Shown here one piece after another: positions 45,184 to 53,980 of a DNA stretch of 64,000 bases; position 1 is the stretch's first letter, and each line of letters begins with the position of its first letter. The position numbers and the translations under genes are program-made. Source of the DNA: Rhodothermales bacterium (GTDB lineage: Bacteria > Bacteroidota > Rhodothermia > Rhodothermales > UBA10348); assembly GCA_017643395.1 (NCBI GenBank), contig JAEPNP010000001.1, forward strand, positions 1,487,001 to 1,551,000. Reading direction: 5' to 3'. The notes under the pieces were generated by a model. That model saw only the letters and a program-made list of their open reading frames with translations, made no database searches and was not told the origin of the DNA.

Positions 45184-46125
45184 ATGATCAACGATCTCGG
45201 CCTCATCCTGGCAGGGCTTGTCCTGCTTGTCTCCGGCGCCGAAGGCCTGGTGCGCGGAAGCTCGTCGCTGGCCCGTCGCCTCGGACTTACTCCCCTCGTG
45301 ATCGGCCTCACCGTTGTCGCGTTCGGAACCAGCGCGCCCGAGATGGTGGTCTCGGTGAGTGCCGTGCTGCAGGGCGTCGGCGACATCGCGGTGGGGAACG
45401 TGGTCGGATCCAATATTGCCAATATCGGACTGATTCTGGGGATAACTGCACTCATCTGTCCCATCCCGGTAAGCCTGTCCCTGCTCAAGCTGGACGCTCC
45501 GGTGATGATCCTTGCGACACTGGGCGTCGCGGGCATTCTTCTCATGGGCGGGGTCAGTTTCGGCGCTGGAGCCGGCCTCGTCGTTGCGCTCGGCGTGTAC
45601 ACCGCATGGAACGTGCGCATGGCGCGCCGCACAGCGCCAGAGGAAGCGGCGCCTTTTGACGAAGAGATCGCGGACCGCTCGGCGTCTGTCGGCAAGGACG
45701 TGCTCTATCTGGTGGCAGGTTTCGCTGCCCTTGTCCTCGGTGCCCGGGTGCTCGTGGACGGCGCGAGCGACTTTGCCCGCGGGCTGGGCGTGTCGGAGGC
45801 TACGATCGGCCTGACTGTGGTTGCTCTCGGGACCAGTCTCCCGGAGCTGGCGGCCTCCATTGTGGCCGCCATCCGGAAACAGACGGACATTGCGGTGGGC
45901 AACATCATCGGCTCCAACATTTTCAATCTGTTGGGCATCCTTGGCACCGCCGCCATGGTCGGTCCGCTCGCCGCACCCGGTATCTCCCGCCTGGATCTGG
46001 CAGCGATGGTGCTCCTGTCCGTGGCGGTCATCCCCCTGATCTGGACGGGACGTCGCCTGATCCGCACCGAGGGAGCGGTTCTGCTGGCGCTGTACGTGAT
46101 CTATCTCATACTGGTCTGGGCTTGA
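45184..46125 (+). CDS. Calcium/sodium antiporter (CaCA, YrbG-like)
   Basis: A 313-residue inner-membrane exchanger with about ten segments and the duplicated family motif: VVAFGTSAPEMVVSVSA and GNVVGSNIANIG in the first half, VVALGTSLPELAASIVA and GNIIGSNIFNLLG in the second. Such proteins extrude Ca2+ in exchange for Na+ or H+. I chose the ATG at 45184; an in-frame ATG at 45133 would overlap the divergent gene. It converges on a four-segment membrane protein with a 15-base gap. Confidence 0.92.
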   Translation: MINDLGLILAGLVLLVSGAEGLVRGSSSLARRLGLTPLVIGLTVVAFGTSAPEMVVSVSAVLQGVGDIAVGNVVGSNIANIGLILGITALICPIPVSLSLLKLDAPVMILATLGVAGILLMGGVSFGAGAGLVVALGVYTAWNVRMARRTAPEEAAPFDEEIADRSASVGKDVLYLVAGFAALVLGARVLVDGASDFARGLGVSEATIGLTVVALGTSLPELAASIVAAIRKQTDIAVGNIIGSNIFNLLGILGTAAMVGPLAAPGISRLDLAAMVLLSVAVIPLIWTGRRLIRTEGAVLLALYVIYLILVWA

Positions 46126-46140
46126 TGCCCGGGCCGCCTG

Positions 46141-46551
46141 CTACCGCGCGCCCACCTTCTTGCCGGCCAGCTCAGAGCCCAGGTAAGCCAGCGGCAGCGA
46201 GACTACAGCACCGACAATGCGGTACCAGTCCGGCTCCAGAGCGTTGGAAGCAAATGTGCCGACAACCAGCACAATGAGGGCAATCGCGCCCACCGCGAGG
46301 CCGTGTCCTCCGGGTCTGCGGCCCGCAAGCACGCCCGCAACCGCCCCTCCGAGCACAATCGACAGGAGCATGCCGACCATCGAGATCGGCACCAGCGCGG
46401 CGGAGGGGCCTTCCACCAGGCCACCCCACGCCAGGAGAACGGCGCCCATCAGGCCCCCGGCGAACACCACATAGCCGACTATGATCGCCAGAATGGACCG
46501 CAGTACGGCCAGTGGCTGGAAACGCAGGGCAGAGTCGGGAGGAGGAGGCAT
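46141..46551 (-). CDS. Hypothetical four-segment membrane protein
   Basis: A 136-residue protein with four hydrophobic segments (residues 15-45, 50-75, 82-102, 110-130) and a short polar N-terminus. No family recognised. It starts at an ATG at 46551, 105 bases after the stop of the cystathionine beta-lyase-like gene on the same strand, so it may be the last gene of that operon. Confidence 0.7.
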   Translation of the reverse strand: MPPPPDSALRFQPLAVLRSILAIIVGYVVFAGGLMGAVLLAWGGLVEGPSAALVPISMVGMLLSIVLGGAVAGVLAGRRPGGHGLAVGAIALIVLVVGTFASNALEPDWYRIVGAVVSLPLAYLGSELAGKKVGAR

Positions 46552-46656
46552 AAGGTTTCGAGAGGTTCAGTCGGCCCTACGATTAATCCCGGCGGACCGT
46601 TTCAAGCGAGCAGGCGGGCAGACAGCCGGCCACGATTGTGTCAGTCGGGGCATGGG

Positions 46657-47820
46657 TCAGATGCGGCTCAGAGCTTGCTCAAGGTCCGCAATCAAGTCTT
46701 CCGCATCCTCCAGGCCGACGGAAATGCGGATGTCTCCCGCCGAGATGCCCATTTCCGCAAATCGCTCGGGCGCATGCTCCTTCGCGTAGGAAATGGCGGG
46801 GGCGTATACCAGGCTGTCGTGGCCGCCCCAGGATACGGCGCGGTTGAACAGGCGGAGCCCATCGAAGAACCGCTTCACCCGGGCGATGTCATCCGTAGCC
46901 AATTGGAAACCCATCAGCGCAGTGAACCCGGACATCTGTCGAGCCGCCAGTTCGGCCTGCGGGAAGGAGGGCAGCCCAGGGTAACGCACGGTCCGAACGG
47001 CCCTGTGCTGTTCCAGGTACTCGGCGACTCGGAACGCGCTTTCCTGGTGTTGCCGCATGCGGGCGGGAAGCGTGCGCAGACTGCGAAGCATCAGCCATGC
47101 TTCAAACGGGGCCATTTTGGCGCCGAGAAGTTCGCCCTCGCGAACGGCCAGCGCGTCCAGGTCCGCCCGGGATCCGAGCACGGCACCTGCCACTACGTCG
47201 CTGTGTCCACACAGATACTTGGAAGCACTGTGCACCTCCAGGTCTGCTCCCAGGGCCAGGGTTTTCTGGAAGACGGGCGTGGCCCATGTATTGTCCACGA
47301 TGACGCGGGCGCCGCGCTCATGGGCAAGCCCGGACACAGCCTCGATATCCTGGAGGCCGAACACGGCGCTCGACGGCGACTCCAGGTAGACCAGCCGGGT
47401 GCGGTCTGTCCAGGCCTCACGGACATCCTCAACCGTGCCTCCCACAAAGGTGGTGCGACAGCCCGTTTTTTCGGGCAGATAGCTGCTCATGAACGACCTG
47501 GCCGGACCATAGACGTTCGTTAGGGTGATGATGTGGTCACCGGCTGAGAGGCAGTGAAGAATGGCCGCCGAAATGGCCGCCATCCCACTTCCAAACAGGC
47601 GCGCCCGCTCGGCGCCCGCCAGCGCCGCGAGTTTTTCTTCGGCCAGGCTGACCGTGGGATTCATCTGCCGGGAGTAGATGGCGGTGCCCGTGCGGTCGTC
47701 AAACGCCGCATCAATCGCATCCCAGCTATCGAATCCGAAGGTCGACGTCTGGTGCAGCGGCGGCGCGGCAGCCCCGTGCGGATGCACAGGGTCCTGGTTG
47801 AGCAGCGTGTCTGGTTTCAC
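46657..47820 (-). CDS. Cys/Met-metabolism PLP enzyme, cystathionine beta-lyase-like
   Basis: A 387-residue PLP-dependent enzyme of the trans-sulfuration family. Lys201 (HSASKYLCGHSD) binds PLP, and YSRQMNPT and GSGMAAISA are the other cofactor and substrate motifs. The active-site segments VYGPARSF and SWGGHDSL resemble cystathionine beta-lyase more than gamma-synthase or methionine gamma-lyase (the latter has a Cys here). The product would be homocysteine, pyruvate and ammonia if that is right. The start is a GTG at 47820 that overlaps the NhaC stop by four bases (GTGA), so it ends a five-gene coupled operon. Confidence 0.88.
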   Translation of the reverse strand: MKPDTLLNQDPVHPHGAAAPPLHQTSTFGFDSWDAIDAAFDDRTGTAIYSRQMNPTVSLAEEKLAALAGAERARLFGSGMAAISAAILHCLSAGDHIITLTNVYGPARSFMSSYLPEKTGCRTTFVGGTVEDVREAWTDRTRLVYLESPSSAVFGLQDIEAVSGLAHERGARVIVDNTWATPVFQKTLALGADLEVHSASKYLCGHSDVVAGAVLGSRADLDALAVREGELLGAKMAPFEAWLMLRSLRTLPARMRQHQESAFRVAEYLEQHRAVRTVRYPGLPSFPQAELAARQMSGFTALMGFQLATDDIARVKRFFDGLRLFNRAVSWGGHDSLVYAPAISYAKEHAPERFAEMGISAGDIRISVGLEDAEDLIADLEQALSRI

Positions 47821-49241
47821 TTGGGGCGGTAGTAACAGCCGATTCCGGTGATGGCCAGCACAGGGGCCACGACGAAATTGACCAGCGACAGGAATTGCCA
47901 GTGCCAGTAGTCGGCGACCGGCACGCCGAGCGTGGCCACCATAAAGAGCGCGGTTGCGTGCCAGGGCACCAGGCTTTCCAGCATGGTGCCGGTGTCCTCC
48001 AGCGATCGGGACAACACCTTTCGCGGCACGCCGAGCGCGTCGAACCGCTTGCCGAAGGCATCACCCACGATGAAGCTGGTGGCGTACTGATTGGAGGTCA
48101 TTGCGTTCGTGACGGCGGTGGCACCCAGAGCCGCGAGCACAGTCGCCGACTGCGTGCGGGCAAAGCGGAATACGCGGTTTACCACCACAGGCATGGCATC
48201 GATGCGGTCGATGGCGCCGATGTAGAAGAACACCAGGAATGCCGTGAAGATGGCGGCGCTCATCGAGTACAGGCCGCCGCGCTCCACGAGGACCCGGACC
48301 CCATCGGGTATGGTGGCCATCCACGTAGCCATATCAGCCGAAAAGCCGCTGTTGAGCGCGGTCAGCACATCAGCAAGTGGGAACGGCTGGAGCAGCACCG
48401 CCAGGAGGGTTGCCACCAGGATCGAGCTGATGAGCACCGGGATGGTAGGATAGCGTCTCATGGAGCCCCAAAGCACCACTGCAGGAGGCAGCAAGAGGAG
48501 CGGGGAGAACGTGAACATCTCTCCCAGGGCGGCGGTGAAGGCGTCGGCATCCGCTGTGGAAGCGCCGGACCCCGGCGGATCGGTCAGTCCCAGCGCGATG
48601 TAGAGTGACAGCGCAATCACGGCAGAGGGCACCGTGGTCCATAGCATGGACCGGATGTGTTCGAACAACTCCACATCCGCCCCGAGGGCAGCGATGTTCG
48701 TAGTGTCCGACAGGGGAGAGAGCTTGTCACCGAAATAGGCACCACCGATGATGGCGCCGGCCAGGATACCGGGATTGGCTTCCGCGGCCAGGCCCACGCC
48801 CATGATCACAACGCCGATGGTGCCCGCAGATCCCCACGACGTGCCCGTCAACGTGGAAAAGACGACCGGCACGAGAAAGGCCAGCGGATACAGGACCGAC
48901 GGCTGTATAACCGCAATGCCGTAGAAGACCAGCATGGGAATGGTGCCGGACACCATCCACGCCGCGATCAGCAGGCCGATTGCGAACAGGATGAAGAGCG
49001 CCGGCATGGCCTTGGCCAGCCTGGCAACGACGGAAGCCTGAATGTCCGCCCACGCATGCCCCAGCCAGCGCAGGTGGGCAACGGCAAAGGCAGCGGCACC
49101 CACAAAGACCAGCTCGAGGGGAAACGGAGGCTGATCCAGAAAGAGGGGCCGGGCCATGAGCCCGTACGCAATGAGCAGAAGCAGAAAGGCCACTGGAGTT
49201 GCCGCCTGCCAGAAGGGCACCGACTCCTCGTGCGAACTCAT
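47817..49241 (-). CDS. NhaC-family Na+/H+ antiporter
   Basis: A 474-residue inner-membrane carrier with about eleven segments and the family sequence IGGAYFGDKLSPLSDTTNIA (residues 165-184), followed by an internal repeat near the C-terminus (VTNAMTSNQYATSFIVGDAF). NhaC members exchange Na+ for H+ or carry small acids. Its ATG overlaps the DUF2911 stop by four bases. The link to a cystathionine lyase on the same operon suggests a pH or acid stress setting, but that is inference. Confidence 0.9.
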   Translation of the reverse strand: MSSHEESVPFWQAATPVAFLLLLIAYGLMARPLFLDQPPFPLELVFVGAAAFAVAHLRWLGHAWADIQASVVARLAKAMPALFILFAIGLLIAAWMVSGTIPMLVFYGIAVIQPSVLYPLAFLVPVVFSTLTGTSWGSAGTIGVVIMGVGLAAEANPGILAGAIIGGAYFGDKLSPLSDTTNIAALGADVELFEHIRSMLWTTVPSAVIALSLYIALGLTDPPGSGASTADADAFTAALGEMFTFSPLLLLPPAVVLWGSMRRYPTIPVLISSILVATLLAVLLQPFPLADVLTALNSGFSADMATWMATIPDGVRVLVERGGLYSMSAAIFTAFLVFFYIGAIDRIDAMPVVVNRVFRFARTQSATVLAALGATAVTNAMTSNQYATSFIVGDAFGKRFDALGVPRKVLSRSLEDTGTMLESLVPWHATALFMVATLGVPVADYWHWQFLSLVNFVVAPVLAITGIGCYYRPK

Positions 49242-49831
49242 TCTGCGGCTGCCAGCGGCATGTGGATGCGGGTAAATCCCCAGGCCATGGTCAGCGTATC
49301 GTCGGCATGGCTGAAGGTGAGTTCCTCGACGTGCCCGCCGAGGCGGACCCGCGGCACTTCAAAGCTGCCCACCTCCTGCGCGCGCACGCCGGATGATATC
49401 ATGTTGCCCCAGTGCCGGGTGGACTGTGTAGCGAAGATGCGCCACATGGTCTGGCCCGTCTGCGCATACAGGGAGTACCGACCCGGCTCAAGTCGCAAGG
49501 AACCCAGCGTGACCGGGCCGTCCACGAACAGTCGGGTAGGTTCGTTGGCACCCATGCGCCACAGGAGGCCGTCCGGTACCACACCCCCCTGCCCGAACAA
49601 TCGGCGACCGTTGGAGGACGGTGCACCGTAACAAAGGCGGGCCTGCGCATCGCCCAGATCCATGTCCACTGAACGCAGCGGACTGGCCCGGGACATGTAG
49701 CTGGATGGGCTGGTCCAGTCCTTGAAGCAGGGCCCGAGCGCGGTAGAAGTGGGGAAGAAGTAGGGCCCCCTCGCGAAATACAGCAGCCCCACAATCAACA
49801 GGGGGGCTGCGAAGAGCAAGACCCGCTTCAT
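49238..49831 (-). CDS. DUF2911-family protein
   Basis: A 197-residue protein with an N-terminal signal or anchor (VLLFAAPLLIVGLLYF). The body is the DUF2911 pattern: ASPLRSVDMDLGDAQARLCYG, GRRLFGQGGVVPDGLLWRMG and LEPGRYSLYAQTG. The function is unknown; the family is frequent in Bacteroidota. I chose the ATG at 49831, which overlaps the previous stop by four bases, over an upstream in-frame start. Confidence 0.86.
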   Translation of the reverse strand: MKRVLLFAAPLLIVGLLYFARGPYFFPTSTALGPCFKDWTSPSSYMSRASPLRSVDMDLGDAQARLCYGAPSSNGRRLFGQGGVVPDGLLWRMGANEPTRLFVDGPVTLGSLRLEPGRYSLYAQTGQTMWRIFATQSTRHWGNMISSGVRAQEVGSFEVPRVRLGGHVEELTFSHADDTLTMAWGFTRIHMPLAAAE

Positions 49832-50475
49832 TCGTACCCCTTCAGATAGTCGGGTACCGGCACGTCTCGGTGACGGCCGGGGTCGTCGGTCAAGGGGCCC
49901 CACGCGGTGCGGGTTTCTACGACACCGGCCCAGACGGGCAGTGCATAGTCCTCTTCATCGTCGCCCGGAGGTCCAGTGCGCGCCTTGACTGTGGCCTCAT
50001 CAATGCTGACTGCCACAATGGAGGTGGCGTTGAATTCCTTGTCGCTTGGACCTCGCGCATCCGCCCATCGACCGGGCATCAAATGCTCGCTGACCGCTTC
50101 CATGCATGCCATTTTCTCCTCAGCGTCCTCCACCAGTCTGCCGGTCCCGAAAACGACCGCCGAGCGGTAGTTCATCGAGCTGTGAAACACAGACCGGGCC
50201 AGCACCAGGCCGTCCAGCATGGTGACGGCGATGGCCAGCGGCGCGCCGGTCGCAGCATGTTTGATCAGACGACTGGCCTTCGCACCATGGATGACAATCT
50301 CATCTCCGTGACGTGCGTGGATGGTCGGGATGACGAACGGCTGGCCGTCAACCTCGAACGCGACATGGCAGATGGGCGCAGCATCCAATACGGCATGCAG
50401 ATCTTCGCGATCGTACGAGGCGCGATCGGGGATGCGTCGCAGGCGGCTTCGGTCCGGAATGTCGCGTCGATTCAC
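49828..50475 (-). CDS. Pyridoxamine 5'-phosphate oxidase-like flavin-binding protein
   Basis: A 215-residue split-barrel protein with an N-terminal CHVAFEVDGQPFVIPTIHAR, a central HGAKASRLIKHAATGAPLAI and a VLARSVFHSSMNYRSAVVFG strand. This is the flavin- or heme-binding PNPOx-like group, often F420- or FMN-linked, not the vitamin B6 enzyme itself. The start is a GTG at 50475 directly abutting the DinB stop. It is the second gene of the operon. Confidence 0.84.
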   Translation of the reverse strand: MNRRDIPDRSRLRRIPDRASYDREDLHAVLDAAPICHVAFEVDGQPFVIPTIHARHGDEIVIHGAKASRLIKHAATGAPLAIAVTMLDGLVLARSVFHSSMNYRSAVVFGTGRLVEDAEEKMACMEAVSEHLMPGRWADARGPSDKEFNATSIVAVSIDEATVKARTGPPGDDEEDYALPVWAGVVETRTAWGPLTDDPGRHRDVPVPDYLKGYE

Positions 50476-50937
50476 TCAGCTCAGGGGGTGGGTCGCGGCG
50501 GGCGCGCCGCGCACGAATGCGATGTAGTCGGTGGGCTCGGGTACGAGTCCGCTGTCTCTCATCAGCAGAGAGACCTGACCTCGATGATACGCGCCGTGAA
50601 GGGCAACGTGGCACAGAATATCCTGCAGAGATGTCTGGAACGGCCGGCCCGCGGAGTTGGTGTAGGCGACGCTGCGTTGCAGATCGTCGGTTTCTACGAC
50701 ATCGCGAAATCGTGCGTGCAGTTCCGGAATGGTCTGGGCGATGGCCTCCAGATCCGGCTCGGGCCAGACTGCGGTGGACTGCGGCCGGGCCTGAATGCGA
50801 TCCAGCCAGAGGATTTCGGCGGCGATCACATGGGCGAACCAGCGCATCGCCCGTTCGGGGGGCTGATCGGCGGTACGCAGGGCGGCCAGCACGCGCTCGT
50901 CTGCCCAGCGATTGTGGTCAAAAATCCGGTTGAGCAT
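50476..50937 (-). CDS. DinB-superfamily four-helix protein
   Basis: A 153-residue protein with the DinB-superfamily pattern: HNRWADERVLAALR, a WFAHVIAAEILWLDR helix with a His ligand, and the HVALHGAYHRGQVSLLMRDS motif with His ligands near residues 110-118. Such proteins are often metal-dependent thiol transferases or hydrolases. I chose the ATG at 50937, the natural start of the first helix. It is the first gene of the coupled operon that runs to 46657. Confidence 0.85.
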   Translation of the reverse strand: MLNRIFDHNRWADERVLAALRTADQPPERAMRWFAHVIAAEILWLDRIQARPQSTAVWPEPDLEAIAQTIPELHARFRDVVETDDLQRSVAYTNSAGRPFQTSLQDILCHVALHGAYHRGQVSLLMRDSGLVPEPTDYIAFVRGAPAATHPLS

Positions 50938-51009
50938 GGGTAAATGTGCAACCCTTCGGCTGCTCAGGGTTATATGCGCGCTCTTTCCCGGAACGTAACG
51001 GCATTCGGC

Positions 51010-51516
51010 ATGACTCGCTTCCTCTTCTCCATGGTACTTGCGGCACTCGTTCTGACGGGCTGCAAGGAAGAAGCCGGCGTTCAGTCCGACGACGCGCCTG
51101 AAACCCAGCCCCCAGCGACCTTGAGCTCTGCGAATCTTGCTGCCAGCGCAGCCTTCATGTCTGAAATGGCCGACGCCGACAATGTCCAGGCGACCGGAAC
51201 CGGGCTCCTGTACGAGGTCATTACCGAAGGAAGCGGCGAGAATCCGAACGCTGCATCGATCGTGACGGTGCACTACGAAGGCGCGCTGCCCGACGGCACG
51301 GTGTTCGAGTCCTCGTTCGGCGGCCAGACCATCACCTTCCCGCTCAGCCGGGTGATTCCAGGCTGGACCGAGGGTGTGCAACTCATGTCGCCAGGCGCCA
51401 AGTACAAATTCTACATCCCGCCGGAGCTGGGTTACGGTCAGATGGGAACGCCGGGCGGACCCATTGGGCCCAACCAGGCCCTGGTGTTTACGATCGAGCT
51501 GTTCGAGTTCGAGTAG
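51010..51516 (+). CDS. FKBP-type peptidyl-prolyl isomerase lipoprotein
   Basis: A 168-residue predicted lipoprotein (lipobox LVLTGCKE, Cys near residue 17). The FKBP domain spans residues about 60-168 and has VTVHYEGALPDGTVFESSFG, VIPGWTEGVQLMSPGAKYKF and YIPPELGYG. It folds prolyl bonds in exported proteins. I chose the ATG at 51010 because it starts the signal peptide. It is divergent from the DinB operon (72 bases). Confidence 0.92.
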   Translation: MTRFLFSMVLAALVLTGCKEEAGVQSDDAPETQPPATLSSANLAASAAFMSEMADADNVQATGTGLLYEVITEGSGENPNAASIVTVHYEGALPDGTVFESSFGGQTITFPLSRVIPGWTEGVQLMSPGAKYKFYIPPELGYGQMGTPGGPIGPNQALVFTIELFEFE

Positions 51517-51586
51517 GCGTCGGCGGACGGGGTGAGCACCACCCCCACGCACGACTATCTTCGGGGCCGAAAACCTTCGCCCCCCG

Positions 51587-53140
51587 ATGAAACGAATCCT
51601 GCTGGCCGCTTCGGCGGCACTTGTTCTGAACGCGTCCGCCCAGCAGGCGGAGATCATGTATGCCGCCCTGGGAGAGTTCTCCCGGCCGATCCAGACTGAT
51701 TCGCACGAAGCGCAGGCGTGGTTCGACCAGGGCATCCAGATGATGTACGCCTTCGCCAAGGACGAGGCGCCTGCGTCGTTTGAGGAGGCCGCCCGGAGGG
51801 ACTCTACGTGTGCGGCCTGTTGGTGGGCCGTCTCCTGGTCCTACGGCCCATACCTGAACGGCCGCATGCGGGAAAGCGACAATCAACCGGCGTACGAGGC
51901 CGCGCAACGTGCCCTCATGTTGCGGGAAAACGCCGCGCCGGTGGAGCGTGCGCTGATCGACGCCATGGCCGTGCGGTACGCGCCGGAATGGGATTCGGAT
52001 GATCGGGCTCGCCTGGACACCCTCTTTGCCAACGCCATGTCGGACGTCGTGGCGCGTTTCCCGGATGACCTGGACGCCGGTACGCTGTATGGCGAAGCGC
52101 TGATGCTTCTGGAGCCGCGGCGGGGCCGCTGGTCCATTGACGATCCAGACGTCATTCACATCCACCAGGTGCTGGAGCGCGTGCTGGAGGCGGACATCAC
52201 GCACCCGGGAGCGTGTCATCTGTACATCCACGCGACCGAGTCGACCACCGAGCCGGGCAAGGCGGAGGCCTGCGCGGAATATCTCGGGGACGCCATTCCC
52301 GGAGCGAGTCACATCAACCACATGCCGTCCCACACCTTCAACAGGATCGGGCGATGGGGGGACGCGGTGCGCGGCAACATTCAGGCCTGGCATTCGGACC
52401 AGAAAGCCGCGTACAACCAGGGCTTCGCCATCTATCCGAGCCACAATCTGCACATGCTGCTGTTTGCCGCGTCCATGGACGGGCAGGGTGCCGTAGCGGT
52501 GCAAGCCGGCAGGGACTACGCCAAGATCGTTTCAGGCGGCCAGTTCTACGAAGCGCTGGCCCTGCTGCGCTTCGGACGGTTCGATGAGATTCTGGAGATG
52601 GTCGATACTCCGGAGAACCCCACCTTTCGCGGGTTGTGGGACTTTGCTCGGGGCTATGCGCACCTCAAGGTGGGTGACCCCGACAACGCCCGGGTATACG
52701 TAGAGCGGTTGGATCGGGCCATCAGGGAGCATCCCGACGCGGGATTTCGCGGGCACCCGTTGCCGGACCTGCTCGGTATCACAGGCGGCATCCTGAAGGC
52801 CGGCATCGCCCGGCACGAAGGAGATCTGGATGCGGCGATAGAGATGCTTGAGGCTGCGGTGATCGTGGAAGACTCGCTGCGATACGATGAGCCTGAGCCG
52901 CTGAACTTCTCGGCCCGCCACTGGCTTGGTGACGTGCTGCTGGATGCCGACAGGCCCGAGGACGCCGAGGCGGTCTTCCGGGCAGCCCTTGAGGATCATC
53001 CCAAAAACGGCTGGAGTCTGCTCGGCCTGCACCAGGCACTGGAAGCCCAGGGCAATATGGAAGAGGCAGCGGTCGTTGCGCAGCAACTGGAGTCTGCCTG
53101 GGCCCGCTCTGATACCTGGATTCAGCGCGCGGTGTTCTAG
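51587..53140 (+). CDS. Exported TPR protein with conserved His motifs
   Basis: A 517-residue exported protein with a signal peptide (residues 1-18). Several TPR units are spread through it (AQAWFDQGIQMMYAFAKDEA near the start, PEDAEAVFRAALEDHPKNGW near the end). Between them are His-rich segments HPGACHLYIHATES and SHINHMPSHTFNRIGRWGDA that I remember as conserved in a group of uncharacterised TPR proteins. They could bind metal or form a catalytic site. CAACWW has two Cys. It is 70 bases after the FKBP gene on the same strand. Confidence 0.82.
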   Translation: MKRILLAASAALVLNASAQQAEIMYAALGEFSRPIQTDSHEAQAWFDQGIQMMYAFAKDEAPASFEEAARRDSTCAACWWAVSWSYGPYLNGRMRESDNQPAYEAAQRALMLRENAAPVERALIDAMAVRYAPEWDSDDRARLDTLFANAMSDVVARFPDDLDAGTLYGEALMLLEPRRGRWSIDDPDVIHIHQVLERVLEADITHPGACHLYIHATESTTEPGKAEACAEYLGDAIPGASHINHMPSHTFNRIGRWGDAVRGNIQAWHSDQKAAYNQGFAIYPSHNLHMLLFAASMDGQGAVAVQAGRDYAKIVSGGQFYEALALLRFGRFDEILEMVDTPENPTFRGLWDFARGYAHLKVGDPDNARVYVERLDRAIREHPDAGFRGHPLPDLLGITGGILKAGIARHEGDLDAAIEMLEAAVIVEDSLRYDEPEPLNFSARHWLGDVLLDADRPEDAEAVFRAALEDHPKNGWSLLGLHQALEAQGNMEEAAVVAQQLESAWARSDTWIQRAVF

Positions 53141-53189
53141 GCGGCTCTCCAGCGCCGGCCGCGGAGCCCTCTTCCTGGATGTCGCCGTC

Positions 53190-53621
53190 CTAGGCGCGCT
53201 CGTTGTCTGCGCGCCAGCTCTTGATTGCCTTTTTGATATCGTCTTCCGACGTGCCTTCGGCCGCGGCCCTTGCGGCCAGTTCCGGGAATTCCTCATCTGA
53301 GGCAAAGCGCAGACCGATGATCTGCCGCATGGTCAGATTTCCGTTCAGCGGCGTTCCGGTGAGTTCCTGGTGGCGCAGCCGCTCCTCCGTGCGGATGACG
53401 CGATCCTGGACCTTGAGCGCGAAGACCCGTGCGTAAAAGCCGGCCAGGAGCAGGCCGACCGAAAGCGCCAGGATCAGCGTGGCGCTGTAGAGTCCATCGC
53501 CATCCACGCGTATCAGATTGACGACGGAGCCGATCACGGTGGCCAGCACCAGCAGTGCCAGGAAGTAGTGATACATCGGCACAAAGCGCCGATGGTTTGC
53601 ATAGTTCTGGGAGTCGGACAT
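53190..53621 (-). CDS. DUF6526-family membrane protein
   Basis: A 143-residue protein with two hydrophobic segments (residues 17-40 and 45-67) and the family tail IRTEERLRHQEL, GLRFASDEEFPELAARAA, KKAIKSWRADNERA. The function is unknown. It starts at an ATG at 53621, just after (minus strand) a short duplicated piece of the SUI1 gene. It converges on the TPR gene. Confidence 0.82.
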   Translation of the reverse strand: MSDSQNYANHRRFVPMYHYFLALLVLATVIGSVVNLIRVDGDGLYSATLILALSVGLLLAGFYARVFALKVQDRVIRTEERLRHQELTGTPLNGNLTMRQIIGLRFASDEEFPELAARAAAEGTSEDDIKKAIKSWRADNERA

Positions 53622-53631
53622 GGGGGTGCGT

Positions 53632-53734
53632 GTTGTGGGGTCAGCCGCCGGAGCGTTTGACGTCCCAGCCGTAGGGAGCGAGAGTTGTGGGGTCAGCCGC
53701 CGGAGCGTTTGACGTCCCAGCCGTAGGGAGCGAG
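53632..53734. repeat. 51-bp perfect tandem duplication of the SUI1 3' end
   Basis: Bases 53632-53682 and 53684-53734 are identical (51 of 51) with one base between. The right-hand copy holds the last 14 codons of the SUI1 gene including its stop; the left-hand copy repeats the same codons beyond the stop, out of frame with it (period 52). Perfect identity points to a very recent event or an assembly fault. Confidence 0.9.
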
Positions 53735-53980
53735 TGCCTGGACGACCCGGTCACGGTGGTCGCCCTGGATTTCAATGACGCCGTCTTTGACGGTGCCGCC
53801 GGAGCCGCAGGTCTGTTTGAGTTTCTTGCCCAGCTCCTTCAGCGCGTCCCCCCGGAGGGGCACGCCGGTCACCACCGTGACGCCCTTGCCTCGGCGGCCT
53901 TTGGTTTCCCGTCCCACCCGCACTCTGGCTGCGGATGGTGGGGCGTGGGTGGAATAGACCTGGCGGCTGTTCGATTTCAT
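53693..53980 (-). CDS. SUI1/YciH-family translation factor
   Basis: A 95-residue member of the eIF1/SUI1 family present in some bacteria as YciH. It has KGVTVVTGVPLRGDALKELG, LKQTCGSGGTVKDG and the C-terminal IQGDHRDRVVQALAPYGW. Bacterial members are thought to check start-codon or ribosome fidelity. Its ATG at 53980 overlaps the VOC gene stop by four bases. The 3' end has been duplicated in tandem beyond the stop. Confidence 0.92.
   Translation of the reverse strand: MKSNSRQVYSTHAPPSAARVRVGRETKGRRGKGVTVVTGVPLRGDALKELGKKLKQTCGSGGTVKDGVIEIQGDHRDRVVQALAPYGWDVKRSGG

Noticed and set aside
46657-47820. Methionine gamma-lyase
   Set aside because: The residue at the position of the methionine gamma-lyase Cys is Pro (VYGPARSF), and the SWGG motif favours cystathionine beta-lyase.
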